Source: JACCYJ01 sp038198775
GTDB taxonomy: Bacteria > Actinomycetota > Actinomycetes > Propionibacteriales > Nocardioidaceae
Reading direction: 5' to 3'
NCBI GenBank assembly: GCA_038198775.1
Contig: JBBPZV010000044.1
Span: forward strand, 124,001 to 188,000
DNA: 64,000 nt
The notes beneath the pieces are model-generated. The model worked only from the letters and a program-made list of their open reading frames with translations, made no database searches and was not told the DNA's origin. Made by a program: the position numbers and the translations under genes. Of the stretch, positions 46,914 to 54,986 are shown in pieces. Position 1 is the first letter of the stretch. Each line of letters opens with the position of its first letter.

Positions 46914-47911
46914 GGCGTCTTCCGGCCGGTCAGCACCGCGGCGTACTGCGTGGGTTCGACGTTGCCCCCGGACAGCACCGCGACCGTGACTCCCCAGGAG
47001 GCGGACCTCGGATGCTCGAGGCACGCCGCGGTCGTGACCGCGCCACTGGGCTCGGCCACCAGCCGGCAGCTGGTCGCGAGGAAGCGCATCGCATCGGCGA
47101 TCCCGGCCTCGGAGACCGTGACCACCTCGTCGACCAGTGAGCGGATGTGCCGCCAGTTCAGCTGGCCGACGCTGGTCGAGCGCAGACCATCGGCGGATGT
47201 CTCCCCGGTCCGCTCAGCGGGCCAGCTCAGGTGCTTTCCGGCAGCGAAGCCGGCGGCCAGGTCACCGGCCAGCTCCGGCTCGACGCCGACCATCCTGACG
47301 CCAGGGGCTCGCGCCTTGACCGCCGCCGCGACCCCTGAGATCAGCCCGCCGCCACCGACCGGCACCACCACCGTCGAGACGGCCGGCAGCCCGGCGAGGA
47401 TCTCGAGCCCCACCGTGCCCTGGCCCGCGATGACCGGTGCCGAGTCGTACGGGGGCACCTCGACCGCACCGGTGCGCGCCGCGATCGCCGCACATGCGGT
47501 GGCCCGTTCGCTCACCGCCGCGAACACGACCTCGGCGCCCCAGCGCCTGGTGGCCGCTACCTTGCCCGGTGCCGCGCCATCGGGCATCACGACCGTGCAC
47601 GCGACACCGGCGCTGTGCGCGGCGAAGGCCAGCGCCTGACCGTGGTTGCCCGACGAGTGGGTCACCACCCCACGAGCACGTTCCTCGGGTGGCAGCGCGA
47701 GCACGGCGTTCGTCGCACCCCGCAGCTTGAACGCACCGGTGGGCTGCAGCGACTCCGCCTTGAGCCAGGCCGACTCGAGTCGAGGTGACGCCGGTACTCG
47801 CAGCAGCGGCGTGCGCAGGCACACCGACTCGATCCGGGCCGCCGCTGCCTCGATGTCGGCGAGGCCGACGAGCCCCGCACCGGCCGCCGGGTCCGCCCGC
47901 GTCGACGTCAC
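46910..47911 (-). CDS. PLP-dependent threonine/serine dehydratase family protein
   Basis: A 333-residue fold-type II PLP enzyme. The Schiff-base lysine is K62 in SLQPTGAFKLRGA; SSGNHGQALAFAA binds the phosphate-side carboxylate, VPVGGGGLISGVA the PLP phosphate. No C-terminal ACT regulatory domain, so it is like catabolic threonine dehydratase or serine racemase, not biosynthetic IlvA. GTG start preceded by CAGGGT six bases upstream, suggesting a leaderless start. Confidence 0.9.
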   Translation of the reverse strand: MTSTRADPAAGAGLVGLADIEAAAARIESVCLRTPLLRVPASPRLESAWLKAESLQPTGAFKLRGATNAVLALPPEERARGVVTHSSGNHGQALAFAAHSAGVACTVVMPDGAAPGKVAATRRWGAEVVFAAVSERATACAAIAARTGAVEVPPYDSAPVIAGQGTVGLEILAGLPAVSTVVVPVGGGGLISGVAAAVKARAPGVRMVGVEPELAGDLAAGFAAGKHLSWPAERTGETSADGLRSTSVGQLNWRHIRSLVDEVVTVSEAGIADAMRFLATSCRLVAEPSGAVTTAACLEHPRSASWGVTVAVLSGGNVEPTQYAAVLTGRKTP

Positions 47912-47943
47912 GCCCTCACCCTGCCATGCTTGGCCGAGCGGCC

Positions 47944-47949
47944 TAACCT
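47944..47949 (+). promoter_or_regulatory. -10 box of a leaderless small gene
   Basis: TAACCT ends six bases before the GTG at 47956, the spacing expected when transcription starts at the start codon. No ribosome-binding site is present. Confidence 0.45.
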
Positions 47950-47955
47950 GGGCGC

Positions 47956-48153
47956 GTGGGCAAGGCCGTGCTGGTTGCCGTGGTCGTCACCCTGCTCGTC
48001 TTCGGCTTCTTCTGGCTCCGCGCCGGGCGGCCCCGCCCCAGCGCGCCGACGCGGGAGCGAGTCGTCGGGCCCGACGACGACCCGGACTTCCTGCGCGACC
48101 TCGGCGGCCGGCCCCGGCGCCGAGACACCGACGACGAGTCGCCGCCGGCCTGA
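47956..48153 (+). CDS. Small single-pass membrane protein, unknown
   Basis: A 65-residue protein: one N-terminal helix (about 4-22, VLVAVVVTLLVFGFFWL) followed by a basic and acidic cytosolic tail with PDDDPDFLRDLGGRPRRR. I do not recognise a family. It is supported by a well-placed TAACCT -10, the GTG start and a position fully outside other genes, ending two bases before the convergent ccsB stop. Possibly an accessory of cytochrome maturation, but only by proximity. Confidence 0.65.
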   Translation: MGKAVLVAVVVTLLVFGFFWLRAGRPRPSAPTRERVVGPDDDPDFLRDLGGRPRRRDTDDESPPA

Positions 48154-48155
48154 GG

Positions 48156-49115
48156 TCACACTCCGGCGTAGGAGTGCAGCCCGGAGCCGAACAGGTTGAT
48201 GCCGATGAAGTTGAACAAGAACGTCCCGAAGCCGACAAGGGCCAGGATCGCCGCGGTACGTCCGCGCCAGCCGGCCGTCGCGCGGGCGTGAAGGTACGCG
48301 GCGTAGACGACCCAGGTGATGAACGCCCACACCTCCTTGGGATCCCAGCCCCAGTAGCGGCCCCAGGCGTACTGCGCCCAGATCGGTCCGGCGATCAGCG
48401 CGGCGAACGTCCAGATCGGGAACGCGAACGCGTGCACCCGGTAGGCGATCCGATCCATCTCGGCGGCGCTCGGCAGCCGCCACAGGTAACCGGTGCGCGC
48501 GTCCAGCGGGGTGCGCTGCTCGGCCCGGGACTTGACCAAGAAGACGGTGGACGCGGCCGCCCCGACGGCGAAGGCGCCACCCGCGGTCGCGGCCGCGGAC
48601 ACATGGAGGACCAGCCAGTACGAGTGCAGTGCGGGGACCAGCGGCCCAGCCGGGACGTAGACCAGGATCGCCAACCCCAGCACGACCACGCAGAAGCCGG
48701 TGAGGAACACCCCCAGCCACTGCACCCGGTAGGCCCGGACCAGCCCGAGGTACACCCCGGTCGCGACCAGCAGCCCGGTGGTCGCGAACTCGTACATGTT
48801 TCCCCAGGGGACCCTTTGCGCGGCCAGCCCGCGGCTCACGACGCCCGCCAGCAGCACACCGAACGCCAGCACGGTCAACGACAGGCCCGCCCGCCCGAGC
48901 AGGGCGCTGCGGTCGATGCTCGGCGTGGGGTCCGGCGGCGGATTCGGGGCGTCGGTGCCGGCGGCGCCGACCAGCGCCGGCTCGCGAGCGGGAGCCGCGA
49001 CCGTCCGGCCCCCGAACGCCCACTCCGCAAGGTGCGCCAGCCAGGCCAGCGCGAACACCACGGTGGCAGCAGCTACCGCGTGGTCGGACAGCGTCCCCCA
49101 GTCCTGGCTGCTCAT
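48156..49115 (-). CDS. ccsB: Cytochrome c biogenesis protein CcsB/ResC (heme handling)
   Basis: A 319-residue protein with about eight helices and the WWD motif WGRYWGWDPKEVWAFITW that binds heme at the outer surface; AQRVPWGNMYEF and LHSYWLVLHVSAA hold conserved histidine and aromatic regions. Partner of ResB in System II, attaching heme to apocytochrome c. ATG overlaps the resB stop. Last gene of the rex-hem-ccs operon. Confidence 0.95.
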   Translation of the reverse strand: MSSQDWGTLSDHAVAAATVVFALAWLAHLAEWAFGGRTVAAPAREPALVGAAGTDAPNPPPDPTPSIDRSALLGRAGLSLTVLAFGVLLAGVVSRGLAAQRVPWGNMYEFATTGLLVATGVYLGLVRAYRVQWLGVFLTGFCVVVLGLAILVYVPAGPLVPALHSYWLVLHVSAAATAGGAFAVGAAASTVFLVKSRAEQRTPLDARTGYLWRLPSAAEMDRIAYRVHAFAFPIWTFAALIAGPIWAQYAWGRYWGWDPKEVWAFITWVVYAAYLHARATAGWRGRTAAILALVGFGTFLFNFIGINLFGSGLHSYAGV

Positions 49116-50665
49116 CGGTTGCGAGTCCCTCCTGAGGATTGCTGAAGCGACCCCACCAGCGCGTCGATGTCTGCGTCGAGGTCGGCGCCGGCGACACGGT
49201 CCAGCCGCGCCACCTCGACCACCGTACGCTCGCCGTCTCGGCGGGCGCGGACCCAGGCCCGTCGCGGGCGGATGGTCAGCGTCATCACCAGGCCGGCGAT
49301 CGCGAGCACACCGGCGACCAGTGGCACCGACTTGCCCGGCGACGCGCTGATCTGGAAGCGGGCGAACTGTCGCAGCCCGTCGAACGAGATCGAGCCGAGG
49401 CCGTGGGGCAGTCGCGCCCGCTGCCCCGGCTGCAGCCTCAGCCGCAGCGGAGTTCCGTCCCCGGCGGTCAGCTGCGTCAGCCGTGAACGGTCCAACGTGA
49501 ACACCGACTGCGGGCCGTTGTCCAGCCCGAGGTCACCGGAGAACGCGAACAACCCCAGCATCGGGTTGGCGGCCGCTGGGAACGCGGAGAACGGCGCACC
49601 GTCGGGTCCGGCGACGGCGGTGGGCAGGAAGAAGCCCTGGAAGCCCAGCTGCTGCGGCCGGGCGTCGGGGACCTTGATGACCCCGTTGGAGGTGTACGAG
49701 GCGTCGGCCGGCAAGAACGGCACCGGCCCCGAGAAGACCACGTCGCCGCGCCCGTCGCGGACCGTGACCACGGGCGCGTACCCCTGACCCACCAAGAACA
49801 CCGAAGTGCCGGCGATCTCGAGAGGGTTGTTGACGGTGATGTCGAACGGCCGTGGCGGCGAGGCCGGCGAGGGCGTGTACGTCCCGCTGGCCTCGAACTC
49901 CCGAGGCGCACCGCGCTGCGGGCCGTCGACCTGGAACTGCGCCCGGAACGAGTCGAGGTGCAACGTGAACGGGGGCAGGCGGGAGGCGTTGAACAGCCCG
50001 CCGGCGGAGAACTCGTCGTACTGGGTCAGCGTGTTCGAGAACCCCTCTCCCTCGGTGACGAGCACCCCGCCCTTGTAACCGAACAGCGACCCCACTGCGA
50101 CCCCGACGAGCACCACGACCACGCAGACGTGGAACACCAGGTTCCCGGCCTCGCGCAGGTAGCCGCGCTGGGCGCTCACGGTTGTGGCGTCGGCGTCGAC
50201 CCGGTAGCGCTGGGAGCGCAGCACCAGGCGGGCCCGCTCCAGCACCTCCCCGGCGGGCCGGTCGGTCAGGTACGACGCCGCAGCCGGCAGCCGGTCGAAG
50301 TTGCGGGGCGCCCGCGGCGGCCGGGCCCGCAGGGCGCCGGCGTAGACGGCGGTCCGCGGCACGATGCAACCGACCAGCGACACCATCAACAGCAGGTAGA
50401 TCGCGGCGAACCAGGGCGAGCTGTAGACCGCGAACCCGCCCAGGCGGTCGATGACCGGAGCCAGCGTGGGGTGCCTGGACACGAACAGCGACACCGCCAG
50501 CGGGTCGACCTTGGACTGCGGGATGAACGAGCCGGGGATCGCGGCCAGCGCGAGCAGCAGCAGCAGCAGCAACGCGGTGCGCATCGACGTCAGCTGCCGC
50601 CAACACCAGCGCAGGAACTGCCGTGCCGGCAAGGCCGGAGCCGATCGGACCGAGGCGCCCGCCAC
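49112..50665 (-). CDS. resB: Cytochrome c biogenesis protein ResB/Ccs1
   Basis: A 517-residue membrane protein. Early helices include MRTALLLLLLLALAAIPGSFIPQ and SPWFAAIYLLLMVSLVGCIVPR, then a third helix at NLVFHVCVVVVLVGVAVGSL and a large extracytoplasmic domain, closed by a last helix near VPLVAGVLAIAGLVMTL. This is the ResB layout. It holds apocytochrome c thiols for heme attachment by CcsB. GTG at 50665 is two bases after the ccdA stop. Confidence 0.93.
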   Translation of the reverse strand: MAGASVRSAPALPARQFLRWCWRQLTSMRTALLLLLLLALAAIPGSFIPQSKVDPLAVSLFVSRHPTLAPVIDRLGGFAVYSSPWFAAIYLLLMVSLVGCIVPRTAVYAGALRARPPRAPRNFDRLPAAASYLTDRPAGEVLERARLVLRSQRYRVDADATTVSAQRGYLREAGNLVFHVCVVVVLVGVAVGSLFGYKGGVLVTEGEGFSNTLTQYDEFSAGGLFNASRLPPFTLHLDSFRAQFQVDGPQRGAPREFEASGTYTPSPASPPRPFDITVNNPLEIAGTSVFLVGQGYAPVVTVRDGRGDVVFSGPVPFLPADASYTSNGVIKVPDARPQQLGFQGFFLPTAVAGPDGAPFSAFPAAANPMLGLFAFSGDLGLDNGPQSVFTLDRSRLTQLTAGDGTPLRLRLQPGQRARLPHGLGSISFDGLRQFARFQISASPGKSVPLVAGVLAIAGLVMTLTIRPRRAWVRARRDGERTVVEVARLDRVAGADLDADIDALVGSLQQSSGGTRNR

Positions 50666-50667
50666 GC

Positions 50668-51414
50668 TCAGACCGCCACGCTCGAACCGGCCGCCCAGGC
50701 CCGCAGGCCCGCGACGAGCGAGTCCCACCAGCCGGTCGCCAGCAGTGCTCCGACGACCACCAGGAGCGCGCCGCCGATCCGCAGCACCACCAGCTGGTGC
50801 CGGCGCATCCAACCGACCGCCCGCAGGGTTCGCCGGAAGGCGAGCCCTGCGGCCACGAACGGGACCCCGAGCCCGAGGCAGTAGACGAACGTCAAGAACG
50901 CCCCCCGCCCGGCGCTGGCCTGGTTCGCCGACAGCGACAGCACAGCGGCCAGCGTCGGACCGATGCACGGGGTCCACCCCAGCCCGAACAGGGCTCCCAG
51001 CAGCGGGGCCGCACCGACCCCCACGGCCGGGACGACGTGCAGCCTGAGGTCGCGGCGCCCCAGCGGCAACAGTCCCGCGAACGCGAGCCCGAGCCCGATC
51101 GTGAGCAGCCCGAGGACTACCTGCACCGTCCGCTGGTGCGCGAGCAGCCGGAAACCGACGGCGCCGAACAATGTCCCGAACGACACGAAGACGGCGGAGA
51201 AGCCGAGCACGAACAGCGTGGTCCCGGCCAGCATCCGCCCCCGCCGCGCCGAGTCCAGCTCGGCCGCCGACAGGCCGGTGACGTAGGAGAGGTAGCCGGG
51301 CAGCAGCGGCACCACGCACGGGGAGAAGAACGACACCAGGCCGGCGATCGCGGCGACCGGGACGGCGAGCAGCAGCGAGCCGGAGTAGGCGGTGGTGCCA
51401 AACCAGTCACCCAC
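50668..51414 (-). CDS. ccdA: Cytochrome c biogenesis thiol transporter CcdA
   Basis: A 248-residue, six-helix protein of the DsbD/CcdA family. The paired redox cysteines lie in SFFSPCVVPLLPGYLSYV and GLGWTPCIGPTLAAVL. It moves electrons from cytosolic thioredoxin outward to ResA. GTG start, eight-base overlap with the upstream gene. Confidence 0.95.
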   Translation of the reverse strand: MGDWFGTTAYSGSLLLAVPVAAIAGLVSFFSPCVVPLLPGYLSYVTGLSAAELDSARRGRMLAGTTLFVLGFSAVFVSFGTLFGAVGFRLLAHQRTVQVVLGLLTIGLGLAFAGLLPLGRRDLRLHVVPAVGVGAAPLLGALFGLGWTPCIGPTLAAVLSLSANQASAGRGAFLTFVYCLGLGVPFVAAGLAFRRTLRAVGWMRRHQLVVLRIGGALLVVVGALLATGWWDSLVAGLRAWAAGSSVAV

Positions 51415-51976
51415 CCGGACCAGATCCCTGGACGTCGGCGATGACGGCGGTCAACGTGTCCGCCGTCGTCGATCCCAGCAGCCGCGCGGCCAGCCGCCCC
51501 GAGGCGTCCAAGACGTACGTCGTCGGGACCGCCACCGGCGCCAGGTCGCTTGGGAACCCCAGCAGCTGGGAGCTGCTGGGGTCGAAGATGCTCGGATAGC
51601 GCAGCCCGTAGCGGGACTCGTAGGCGCGCGCGCTGCTCTGGTTGTCCCGGATGTCGATCCCGAGGAATCGGACCCCGTGGCCGGCGAGCTTTGTGGACAC
51701 CGCCGCCAGGTCGGGCGCCTCGGCGCGGCAGTCACCGCACCACGACCCCCAGACGTTGACGACGACCACCTTGCCGGCGTAGTCGGCGAGGGAGACCCGG
51801 CCACCGTCGAGCGCCTGTCCGGACACCTCCGGCGCGTGCTCACGCTCGGCCGGGGGGACCACCGTGATCGCCCCGTTGCCGCTCACGTAGCCCCCGCCGG
51901 CGGTGGTGGCCGCGACGCCCGACGCGCAGCCGGCCAGCACCAGGGTGGTCGCGGCGAGCCAGGCTCGCGGGACCAT
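51407..51976 (-). CDS. ResA/TlpA-like thiol-disulfide lipoprotein
   Basis: A 189-residue thioredoxin-fold lipoprotein. Lipobox VLAGC places the lipidated residue at Cys17. Active site is C80-G-D-C83 in VNVWGSWCGDCRAEAP, with cis-Pro in VAVPTTYVLD. It reduces the CxxCH thiols of apocytochrome c outside the membrane using electrons from CcdA. The ATG at 51976 forms a TGATG junction; a GTG directly before it is the alternative. Confidence 0.92.
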   Translation of the reverse strand: MVPRAWLAATTLVLAGCASGVAATTAGGGYVSGNGAITVVPPAEREHAPEVSGQALDGGRVSLADYAGKVVVVNVWGSWCGDCRAEAPDLAAVSTKLAGHGVRFLGIDIRDNQSSARAYESRYGLRYPSIFDPSSSQLLGFPSDLAPVAVPTTYVLDASGRLAARLLGSTTADTLTAVIADVQGSGPGG

Positions 51977-52629
51977 CACGCCCCCGCCACGAACTTCTTC
52001 CCGGCGACCGGAAGCAGGTCCCGGGCGGGTTCGGCGTACGACACCGACACCACGTCGTCGCCGGCGTAGTGGAACGACGTGACGCTGGCGAGCGTGCACT
52101 GGCGTCGTCGGGGGTCGTGGGCGAAGCGGCGGCGCTCCACCGCCGAACGTGCGGTCCAGACCGGGAGCTGGTGGGAGACGATCAGCGCGCTGCGCCCGCG
52201 GGCCGCGTCTCGGGCGTCGGCCATGGCCGCCAGCATCCGGTCGGCGATGCGTGCGTACGGCTCACCCCACGAGGGGGTGAACGGGTTGCGAAGCAGCCAC
52301 CAGGACCGCCAGTGCCGCAACGCCCCGTTGCCCACTCCGAAGACCTTGCCCTCGAACACGTTGCCGGACTCGATCACCCGCTCGTCGGTGTGGATGGCGA
52401 GGCCGAAGGCCGCCGCCACCGGTTGGGCGGTCTCCTGCGCCCGTTCCAGCGGCGAGGCGGCGAGGTAGGCCAGGTCGTACGCTGCGGCCAGCCAGTCCGC
52501 AACCCGCTCGGCCATCTCGCGGCCGAGCTCGGAGAGGTGGAAGTCGGGCAGCCGGCCGTAGAGGATCCCGTTGGGGTTGTTGACCTCGCCGTGCCGCATG
52601 AGGTGCACGACGGTGCGCTCGCCACTCAC
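51976..52629 (-). CDS. Histidine phosphatase family protein (phosphoglycerate mutase-like)
   Basis: A 217-residue protein with the phosphohistidine motif VHLMRHGEV at about 8-16, ASPLERAQETA, and the second catalytic histidine in LIVSHQLPVW. Substrate unknown; this family member is a regular neighbour of hemL and ccs genes in actinobacteria. GTG start overlaps the hemL stop by four bases. Confidence 0.92.
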   Translation of the reverse strand: MSGERTVVHLMRHGEVNNPNGILYGRLPDFHLSELGREMAERVADWLAAAYDLAYLAASPLERAQETAQPVAAAFGLAIHTDERVIESGNVFEGKVFGVGNGALRHWRSWWLLRNPFTPSWGEPYARIADRMLAAMADARDAARGRSALIVSHQLPVWTARSAVERRRFAHDPRRRQCTLASVTSFHYAGDDVVSVSYAEPARDLLPVAGKKFVAGA

Positions 52630-53972
52630 CGGGGCCCCGGCGGGGACTGCGCCGCAGCGGCGGCACGGGCGGCGGGCGGGAGCGCGGAGCTGATGCGGTC
52701 CAAGGCGTCGTCGTCATGGGCGGCGGAGACGAACCACGCCTCGAACGCACTGGGCGGCAGGTACACCCCCCGCTCGAGCATCGCGTGGAAGAAGGCGCGG
52801 TACCGGTTCAGGTCCTGTCGCTGGGCGGTGGCGAAGTCGGGCACCGCTTCGACCCCTGGGTCGGCGACGAAGAAGATGCTGAACAGGCTGCCGGCGGTCT
52901 GGGCCACGTGCGGCACCCCGGCAGCGGACAACGCCGCGGCCGTCATCGCGCAGACCTGGTCGGCGGCGGCATCGACGCGACCGTAGACCGCCTCGTCGGC
53001 CAGCCGCAGGGTCGCGAGGCCGGCGGTGGTAGCCACCGGGTTGCCCGACAGCGTCCCCGCCTGGTAGACCGGCCCCTCCGGCGCAAGCTGTGCCATCAGC
53101 TCCGCGCGGCCGCCGAACGCCGCCGCCGGCAAGCCGCCGCCCATGACCTTGCCGAACGTCATCAGGTCCGGGCGCCAGCCCTGCCTGGCACCGTCGATGC
53201 CCCAGTAGCCGCTGCGGTGGACCCGGAACCCGGTCATCACCTCGTCGCTGATCAGCAGCGCTCCGAAGCGCGCGCAGGTCCGTGCCAGGAAGGTGTTGAA
53301 GCCGGGGCGCGGTGGGACCACCCCCATGTTGGCGGCGGCCGCCTCGGTGATGACAGCGGCGATGGCGTCACCGTGCAGGGCGAACGCCTGTTCGACCGCG
53401 GACTCGTCGTTGTAGGGCAGCACCAGCGTCGCCGCTGCCGCCGCCGCGGTCACCCCAGGGCTCCCGGGCAGTCCCAGGGTCGCGACACCGGAGCCGGCGA
53501 ACGCGAGCAGGGCGTCGACATGCCCGTGGTAGCAGCCGGCGAACTTCACGATGAGATCTCGCCCGGTTGCAGCCCTCGCCAGCCGAACCGCCGACATTGT
53601 CGCCTCGGTGCCGGAGCTGACCAGCCGGACGGAGTCGACCGGCGTCCGGGCGACGATCTCCTCTGCCAGCAGCACCTCCGGCTCGCTGGGGGTGCCGAAC
53701 GAGGTGCCGCGGGAGACCGCGGCACGCACCGCCTCGACCACCCCCGGGTGGGAGTGACCCAACAGCAGCGGCCCCCAGGAGCAGACCAGGTCGACGTACT
53801 CCCTGCCGTCGACGTCCGTGAGATACGGCCCCGACCCCGACGCCATGAACCGCGGCGTCCCGCCCACGGCGCCGAATCCGCGCACCGGCGAGTTGACCCC
53901 GCCCGGGGTCACCGCCCGCGCCCGCTCGAACAGCTCCACGCTGCGCCCGATCGACGACGAGGTCACGGCCAC
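52626..53972 (-). CDS. hemL: Glutamate-1-semialdehyde 2,1-aminomutase
   Basis: A 448-residue PLP enzyme. TPGGVNSPVRGFGAVGGTP opens the fold, SSGTEATMSAVRLARAATGR binds phosphate, and the catalytic lysine is in LMTFGKVMGGGLPAAAFGG (near 275). It makes 5-aminolevulinate from glutamate semialdehyde, the product of HemA. GTG at 53972 follows the hemB stop by four bases; GTG at 53966 is also possible. Confidence 0.96.
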   Translation of the reverse strand: MAVTSSSIGRSVELFERARAVTPGGVNSPVRGFGAVGGTPRFMASGSGPYLTDVDGREYVDLVCSWGPLLLGHSHPGVVEAVRAAVSRGTSFGTPSEPEVLLAEEIVARTPVDSVRLVSSGTEATMSAVRLARAATGRDLIVKFAGCYHGHVDALLAFAGSGVATLGLPGSPGVTAAAAAATLVLPYNDESAVEQAFALHGDAIAAVITEAAAANMGVVPPRPGFNTFLARTCARFGALLISDEVMTGFRVHRSGYWGIDGARQGWRPDLMTFGKVMGGGLPAAAFGGRAELMAQLAPEGPVYQAGTLSGNPVATTAGLATLRLADEAVYGRVDAAADQVCAMTAAALSAAGVPHVAQTAGSLFSIFFVADPGVEAVPDFATAQRQDLNRYRAFFHAMLERGVYLPPSAFEAWFVSAAHDDDALDRISSALPPAARAAAAAQSPPGPR

Positions 53973-53976
53973 ATTG

Positions 53977-54978
53977 TCACCGCCCCCGAGAAGCCGCACC
54001 GGGCCGCCCCAGCCAGCTGGCGACCTCGGCCGCCCAGTACGTCAGCGAGACGTCGGCACCGGCCCGGCGCGAGCCGGTCAGCGTCTCGACGATCGCGCGC
54101 TCCCGGTCGATCCAGCCGTTGGCCGCCGCCGCCTCCACCATCGCGTACTCACCCGAGACGTGGTAGGCGGCGACGGGGACATCCACCGCGTCACGCACCG
54201 CCCGGACGAGGTCCAGGCAGCCCAGCGCCGGCTTGACCATGACGACGTCGGCCCCCTCGGCGACATCGAGCCGCGCCTCGCGTACCGCCTCGCGGGCGTT
54301 GCGGACGTCTTGCTGGTACGAGCGGCGGTCACCCTCGAGCGAGGAGTTCACCGCCTCGCGGAACGGGCCGTAGAAGGCCGACGCGTACTTCGCGGCGTAG
54401 GCGAGGATGCCGGTGTGGGTGTGACCGGTCGCGTCGAGCGCCGACCGGATCGCGCCCACCTGGCCGTCCATCATGCCGCTGGGGGCGACCAGCTGGGCGC
54501 CTGCCTGGGCCTGGACGACGCCGAGCTCGGCGTACACCTCGAGCGTGGCGTCGTTGTCGACGTCACCGTCGGCTCCGAGGACCCCGCAGTGCCCGTGGTC
54601 GGTGAACTCGTCGAGGCACAGGTCCGACATCACCACGATGGAGTCGCCGGCCTCGGCGACCGCGTCCGTGATGGCGACGTTGAGGATTCCGCCGGGGTCG
54701 AGGGCGGCCGAGCCACGCGCGTCCTGGTGCTCGGGAACGCCGAACAGCATGACCCCGCCCAGACCGAGCTCCGCGGCCTCCGCGACCGCGGCCCGGGCGC
54801 TGTCACGGGTGTGCTGGGTCACCCCGGGCATGCTCTGGATCGGCACCGGCTCGCGGACGCCCTCGCGGACGAAGAGCGGCAGCACCAGGTGGTGCGCGCT
54901 CAGCTGTGTCTCCGCGACGAGATCCCGAACGGCCCGGGAACGCCGCAACCGCCGCGGACGGCTGGCGGGAAAACCCAT
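53977..54978 (-). CDS. hemB: Delta-aminolevulinic acid dehydratase (porphobilinogen synthase)
   Basis: A 333-residue TIM barrel. Schiff-base lysines are K197 (YAAKYASAFYG) and the one in VVMVKPALGCLD. The metal region DLCLDEFTDHGHCG has C121 and C131 but Asp123 where zinc enzymes have the middle Cys. ATG at 54978 with GAGG about ten bases upstream; eight bases after the hemD stop. Confidence 0.96.
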   Translation of the reverse strand: MGFPASRPRRLRRSRAVRDLVAETQLSAHHLVLPLFVREGVREPVPIQSMPGVTQHTRDSARAAVAEAAELGLGGVMLFGVPEHQDARGSAALDPGGILNVAITDAVAEAGDSIVVMSDLCLDEFTDHGHCGVLGADGDVDNDATLEVYAELGVVQAQAGAQLVAPSGMMDGQVGAIRSALDATGHTHTGILAYAAKYASAFYGPFREAVNSSLEGDRRSYQQDVRNAREAVREARLDVAEGADVVMVKPALGCLDLVRAVRDAVDVPVAAYHVSGEYAMVEAAAANGWIDRERAIVETLTGSRRAGADVSLTYWAAEVASWLGRPGAASRGR

Positions 54979-54986
54979 CGCGGACC

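Noticed and set aside
50669..51319. N-terminal extension of ResB through ccdA
   Set aside because: It is ccdA read in another frame; GTG at 50665 right after the ccdA stop fits ResB.
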